A DNA stretch of 64,000 nt from Arthrobacter sp. MYb23. GTDB lineage: Bacteria > Actinomycetota > Actinomycetes > Actinomycetales > Micrococcaceae. The number at the start of each line of letters is the position of its first letter. The first letter of the stretch is position 1. The notes beneath the pieces were generated by a model. That model made no database searches and was not told the DNA's origin. It saw only the letters and a program-made list of their open reading frames with translations. Position numbers and translations under genes: made by a program. The stretch is from positions 1-64,000 of the forward strand of contig NZ_PCPR01000007.1 in the NCBI RefSeq assembly GCF_002979775.1. Reading direction: 5' to 3'. Below, piece by piece: positions 60,906 through 64,000 of this stretch.

Positions 60906-61979
60906 TCAGTAGGGATAGGCTGCCAACCACACGGCTACGTCCCGGTAGGCCTGTTGGCGGACGGTCCGCCTTGAGAGAAAGACGTCGTGCAGGGCGCCCG
61001 GATAGCGGAACACGGCAGTCCTTCTGGCAAGGCCAAGTGCCCTCCGTGCGGTTTCCTCGACGTCAATAACCGCATCAGCCCGCATCAAGTCCGCAGTCCA
61101 TTCGGCCTGGATCCGGGTCCGCCCGGACAGAAGCACCAGAACGGGTGCGTCGATGTTGAGCTTGCGTTCCACTGCTGCGTGGCCCGCAAGAACCGCTTTG
61201 GTCCATCCGGCGCGAATAGGAAAAGAAGCCCGTGGCCGCCACACGGGATCCAAGATCCATTCGCCGTGTCCCTCATTGCTGACACTTTCCCAGTACGCCG
61301 GCATTTCCGGGAATCTGAACGGGCGCTTTGGATCGGTCCGTGCAAAAGGTTCCACCAGGTGCATGGCGATGCTCCGGACCAAACTGCTTCCCTGGAGTTC
61401 CAGCCATGGCGAATTCAGGACCAGGGTACCCACACGTCCGGGATTGCGGTCGGCCCACAAAGCCGCGATCAACCCGCCCAGGGAATGGGCGAGCATGTGG
61501 ATGGTGGGAGGAGTGGAATTACTGGTTCTTAGAGCTACGTCCCGTTCTATTTCACGTAAGGCCGCAGCGAGGTCTTCGTCGTAGGCGCCGAGGTCCGACG
61601 TGTAGCCGGGCGTTTGCCCCGGCAACAGGCTGCGGCCGAACTTCCGCAGGTCCACGGCATAGAAATGAAAGCCCGACGCCGTCAGGTACTCGGCGAGCTC
61701 GGTCTGCAGGAAGTAATCCGCCCATCCGTGCAAATAGAGGACTACTCTGGGTGCTCCGCCGGGGTCGGCAGGCGTGGGGCGGCGTTTGCGTTTGGTAAAG
61801 GACGCCAGGAAGTCAAGCACTCCTTGTGGAGACGGATGAGCAGCTGGTGGTGCATGCCTGATGAGGGTCGCTTTGACCGGCCCCTCTTCATCGGATTTCA
61901 ACGGTAGATCCATGCACTCGTAGCCGTGGCCGAGAACGTCGGGTTGCCAGAGCGAAACCGACTCCTCCGTGGTGGTCAT
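60906..61979 (-). CDS. Alpha/beta hydrolase, tandem paralogue A
   Basis: The 357-residue protein has an alpha/beta hydrolase core: VVLYLHGWADYF (oxyanion region), FYAVDLRKFGRS, nucleophile in MLAHSLGGLIAALWADR and a C-terminal His in GALHDVFLS. No signal peptide is visible. It starts by ATG 61979 with AAGGAG 5 bases upstream and overlaps the next gene by 4 bp. It resembles monoacylglycerol/lysophospholipase-type serine hydrolases; the substrate is unknown. It is the downstream member of a translationally coupled pair. Confidence 0.88.
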   Translation of the reverse strand: MTTTEESVSLWQPDVLGHGYECMDLPLKSDEEGPVKATLIRHAPPAAHPSPQGVLDFLASFTKRKRRPTPADPGGAPRVVLYLHGWADYFLQTELAEYLTASGFHFYAVDLRKFGRSLLPGQTPGYTSDLGAYDEDLAAALREIERDVALRTSNSTPPTIHMLAHSLGGLIAALWADRNPGRVGTLVLNSPWLELQGSSLVRSIAMHLVEPFARTDPKRPFRFPEMPAYWESVSNEGHGEWILDPVWRPRASFPIRAGWTKAVLAGHAAVERKLNIDAPVLVLLSGRTRIQAEWTADLMRADAVIDVEETARRALGLARRTAVFRYPGALHDVFLSRRTVRQQAYRDVAVWLAAYPY

Positions 61980-63001
61980 GTGTCTCCTTCCCGCCAATGC
62001 TCAGGCTCGTCGTTATCCATGAATCCGTTGACCCACCGTGCAAGTCGCGCATAGGCGTCCTTCCGCACGGCTGGAGCCGAAAGAAAGACGTCGTGGAGGG
62101 CACCATCGATGCGTTCCAAGGTAACTGTCCGCCCTAAGGCCATGGCCCGCAAAGCTATGACACCGACGTCCAGCACGGCATCCGAACGGCGCATCGATTC
62201 CTGCCACACCATGCCATTGGCGCTGGTGCTGGAGGTCAGCACAAGGACCGGCATCTCCAGGTTGAGGCCCCGGGCCACTTGTGAATGGCCGGCAAAGACA
62301 GCGCTGAGCCAGCCAGCGCGGACCGGGAACGCAAGCGGAGGCCGATAGTTCTCATCCAGGGTCCATTCCCCTTCGGCGGTACTGCTGATGCTCCGGAAGT
62401 AGAAGCCGCGCTCCGGCAACCTTAAGACAGTCTCGGGGCGGATCTTTGCAAGGGGGGACACCATGGCTTGGGCAGCGCGCCGCACCAGTGAGCTGCCGTG
62501 CATCTCCAGCCACGGACTGTCGAGAATCAGGTATTGGACGTTGTCCGGGTGGCGGCTGGCCCACAGCGCTGCCACCAACCCTCCGGTGGAATGGCCCATC
62601 AGTGTCAGGCTCCCCTTCGGGGAGGAAGCACGATCGCCATGAATGACGTCGATGGCTTGTTGAATCTCGGCGTCGTAGTCGATCAGGTTCCCTACATAGC
62701 CGCCGGGCATATCGGAACGGAGGCTTCGGCCATGGTTATGCATGTCCAAGGCGTAAAAGTCGTAGCCTTGGTCTGCCCAGAAGCCGGCCAGTGCGGTGTT
62801 GAAGAAGTAGTCACTCCAACCGTGGAGGAACAGTACGGCGCCGTGGCGCTTCGGCGGTGACTGGCCGTCGTCGTCGGCGAAGCTCCCGGGCTGGACTCTG
62901 TGCCGGATCAAGGTGGCATGCCTGATCACGCCATCCGGGCCCGTGGCCTCCAGGCCACAGGCTTGGAACTCGGGTCCAAGTATGTCAGTGGTCCACTCCA
63001 T
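61976..63001 (-). CDS. Alpha/beta hydrolase, tandem paralogue B
   Basis: The 341-residue protein aligns along its length with its neighbour: AVLFLHGWSDYFFNTAL, FYALDMHNHGRSL, nucleophile in MGHSTGGLVAALWASR, LDSPWLEMHGSSLVRR and GALHDVFLSAPAVRK. The two therefore come from a tandem duplication and have since diverged, for example GHSTGG against AHSLGG. It is the first gene of the pair and starts 10 bases after the dehydrogenase gene ends. Substrate unknown. Confidence 0.88.
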   Translation of the reverse strand: MEWTTDILGPEFQACGLEATGPDGVIRHATLIRHRVQPGSFADDDGQSPPKRHGAVLFLHGWSDYFFNTALAGFWADQGYDFYALDMHNHGRSLRSDMPGGYVGNLIDYDAEIQQAIDVIHGDRASSPKGSLTLMGHSTGGLVAALWASRHPDNVQYLILDSPWLEMHGSSLVRRAAQAMVSPLAKIRPETVLRLPERGFYFRSISSTAEGEWTLDENYRPPLAFPVRAGWLSAVFAGHSQVARGLNLEMPVLVLTSSTSANGMVWQESMRRSDAVLDVGVIALRAMALGRTVTLERIDGALHDVFLSAPAVRKDAYARLARWVNGFMDNDEPEHWREGDT

Positions 63002-63010
63002 AAGTTCAGC

Positions 63011-64000
63011 TTAGACACTGGCAGCGGCGTGCCGGCCTGCAGCCCTCCCGGTGAACAGGCAACCTCCCAGGAAGGTTCCTTCCAACGCCCGGTACCCGTG
63101 GATGCCACCGCCTCCGAAGCCGGCCGCTTCGCCTGCAGCATAGAGGCCTGGGATGACCATACCCTCGCCATTCAGCACCCTTGTGTGCAGATCAGTGGTG
63201 ATTCCGCCCAGGCTTTTCCGCGTTAGCACCGAGAGTCGGATGGCAATCAAGGGTCCATGCCGAGGGTCCGTCAACCGATGCGGGGGAGCAACCCGCATGA
63301 GCTTGTCGGTGGCGAATCGACGCGCCGCCCTGATTGCGGCCAGTTGGGGGTCCTTACCCAGGCCGCTGCTCACCTGACTGTCCCGTGCCCGGATCACTGC
63401 CTCAAGCCCGGCGGCGTCAATCAAGGAGGTTCCAGTGAGCTGGTTCATGCGTGCTGCAAGATCAGCAGGCGTTGATGCCTGAAGGAAGTCGACGCCCTTG
63501 TCCAGAAAGCGCTGAATGGGCGAGTCCTGTGTGGGTCGAAGACGCGATGCGAGCAGCCGTACGTCTTTACCCGTAAGATCCGGGTTCTGCTCGGAGCCGG
63601 AGAGCGCCAGTTCCTTCAAGGCAATGGTGCGGTTGAGGACAAACCAAGAGTATCCATGGCCCGTACCCACTATGTGCCTCAGCGCCCCCTGGGAGTCAAA
63701 GCCCGGGAAGAGCGGCGCCGGCAGCTGACCTCCTTCTGCGTCCAGCCATAGTGAAGAAGGCCCGGGAAGAATTCGGATCCCGTGGTTGGGCCACACAGGA
63801 TCGTAGTTGTGGATCCCTTCGGGGTAGTGCCACATCCGGTCGCCGTTGATCAGCGAAGCGCCGGTGGACTCAACGGCGGAGAGAAACTCGCCGTCAACGG
63901 ACGCCGGCACGCCGCTGAGCAGGTAGTCCGGTGCAGAGCCTCCCGGCCATTGCCTGCGCACTGCCGGGTGGTTACCACCGATGCCGCCCGTCGTCACCAC
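63011..64000 (-). CDS. FAD-binding dehydrogenase, C-terminal part (cut by window end)
   Basis: The visible 329 residues are the C-terminal part of a fumarate-reductase/3-ketosteroid-dehydrogenase-type flavoprotein. The diagnostic ending is GLYAAGEAAGFGGGGIHGYRALEGTFLGG, which binds the FAD adenine and closes the active site. Earlier segments GGITTDLHTRVL and SLWLDAEGG also fit the family. The FAD-binding N-terminus and the start codon lie beyond position 64000. It is upstream of and close to the two hydrolases, possibly in one transcript. Substrate unknown. Confidence 0.82.
   Translation of the reverse strand: MVTTGGIGGNHPAVRRQWPGGSAPDYLLSGVPASVDGEFLSAVESTGASLINGDRMWHYPEGIHNYDPVWPNHGIRILPGPSSLWLDAEGGQLPAPLFPGFDSQGALRHIVGTGHGYSWFVLNRTIALKELALSGSEQNPDLTGKDVRLLASRLRPTQDSPIQRFLDKGVDFLQASTPADLAARMNQLTGTSLIDAAGLEAVIRARDSQVSSGLGKDPQLAAIRAARRFATDKLMRVAPPHRLTDPRHGPLIAIRLSVLTRKSLGGITTDLHTRVLNGEGMVIPGLYAAGEAAGFGGGGIHGYRALEGTFLGGCLFTGRAAGRHAAASV

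Overview
The window is a block of conserved chromosomal housekeeping genes from a high-GC Gram-positive bacterium. Its gene order and proteins (mIHF-gmk-rpoZ-coaBC-metK-priA, hrcA-dnaJ2, a pyr operon with its own PyrR, GTG/TTG starts, many 1-8 bp stop/start overlaps) place it in Actinomycetota. The closest overall feel is Micrococcaceae (Arthrobacter/Paenarthrobacter); this is inferred from protein character, not from a database search. I see no rRNA, tRNA, CRISPR array, prophage or insertion sequence.

Layout. 1-6985: mltG (5' end beyond the window), aroE-aroC-aroK-aroB, a TPR protein, efp and nusB, ending at a strong hairpin shared with a convergent PrsW-type membrane protease. 8437-17323: the pyrimidine operon pyrR-pyrB-pyrC-(PH-like membrane protein)-carA-carB-pyrF, headed by an RNA hairpin that looks like a PyrR target enclosing the pyrR ribosome binding site. 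17338-23505: mihF, gmk, rpoZ, coaBC, metK and an apparently ATPase-dead priA. 23524-27451 (minus): glycosyltransferase, alpha/beta hydrolase, aldo/keto reductase and a SorC-type regulator. That regulator is divergent from the glycerol operon glpD-glpF-glpK (27574-31869). 32012-34686: leuS behind a Leu-rich leader peptide and terminator. 34746-39311: degV-like, comEA, a short comEC and holA, convergent with rpsT and a PemK-like gene (minus). 40610-43693: lepA and hemW. 43767-45154 (minus): a DUF4870 protein and a DUF3097 protein. 45249-48307: CIRCE-controlled hrcA-dnaJ-rsmE. 48369-49250 (minus): a GerMN lipoprotein. 49669-53504: phoH-ybeY-CBS/CorC protein-era, the usual ribosome/RNA-maturation cluster. 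53611-57218: an LCP cell-wall ligase convergent with an M13 metalloprotease. 57333-60872: leuA behind a second Leu leader peptide, then recO and an isoprenyl transferase. 60906-64000 (minus): two tandem paralogous hydrolases and the C-terminal part of a flavin-dependent dehydrogenase cut by the window end.

How it works together. The window carries complete or near-complete routes for the shikimate core (no dehydroquinase gene here), UMP synthesis, and glycerol uptake and oxidation. It also holds many translation, replication and cell-envelope functions. The most interesting content is regulatory RNA rather than a new gene system. leuS and leuA, 25 kb apart, both start with a short reading frame containing Leu-Leu-Leu-Ser, both have a possible -10 box six bases upstream of that frame (suggesting leaderless translation), and in both the Leu codons can pair with sequence at the downstream gene's ribosome binding site. 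A PyrR-type RNA hairpin, a CIRCE, a Crp-like site and a SorC-type operator candidate complete the regulatory picture. I did not find a convincing wholly new multi-gene system.
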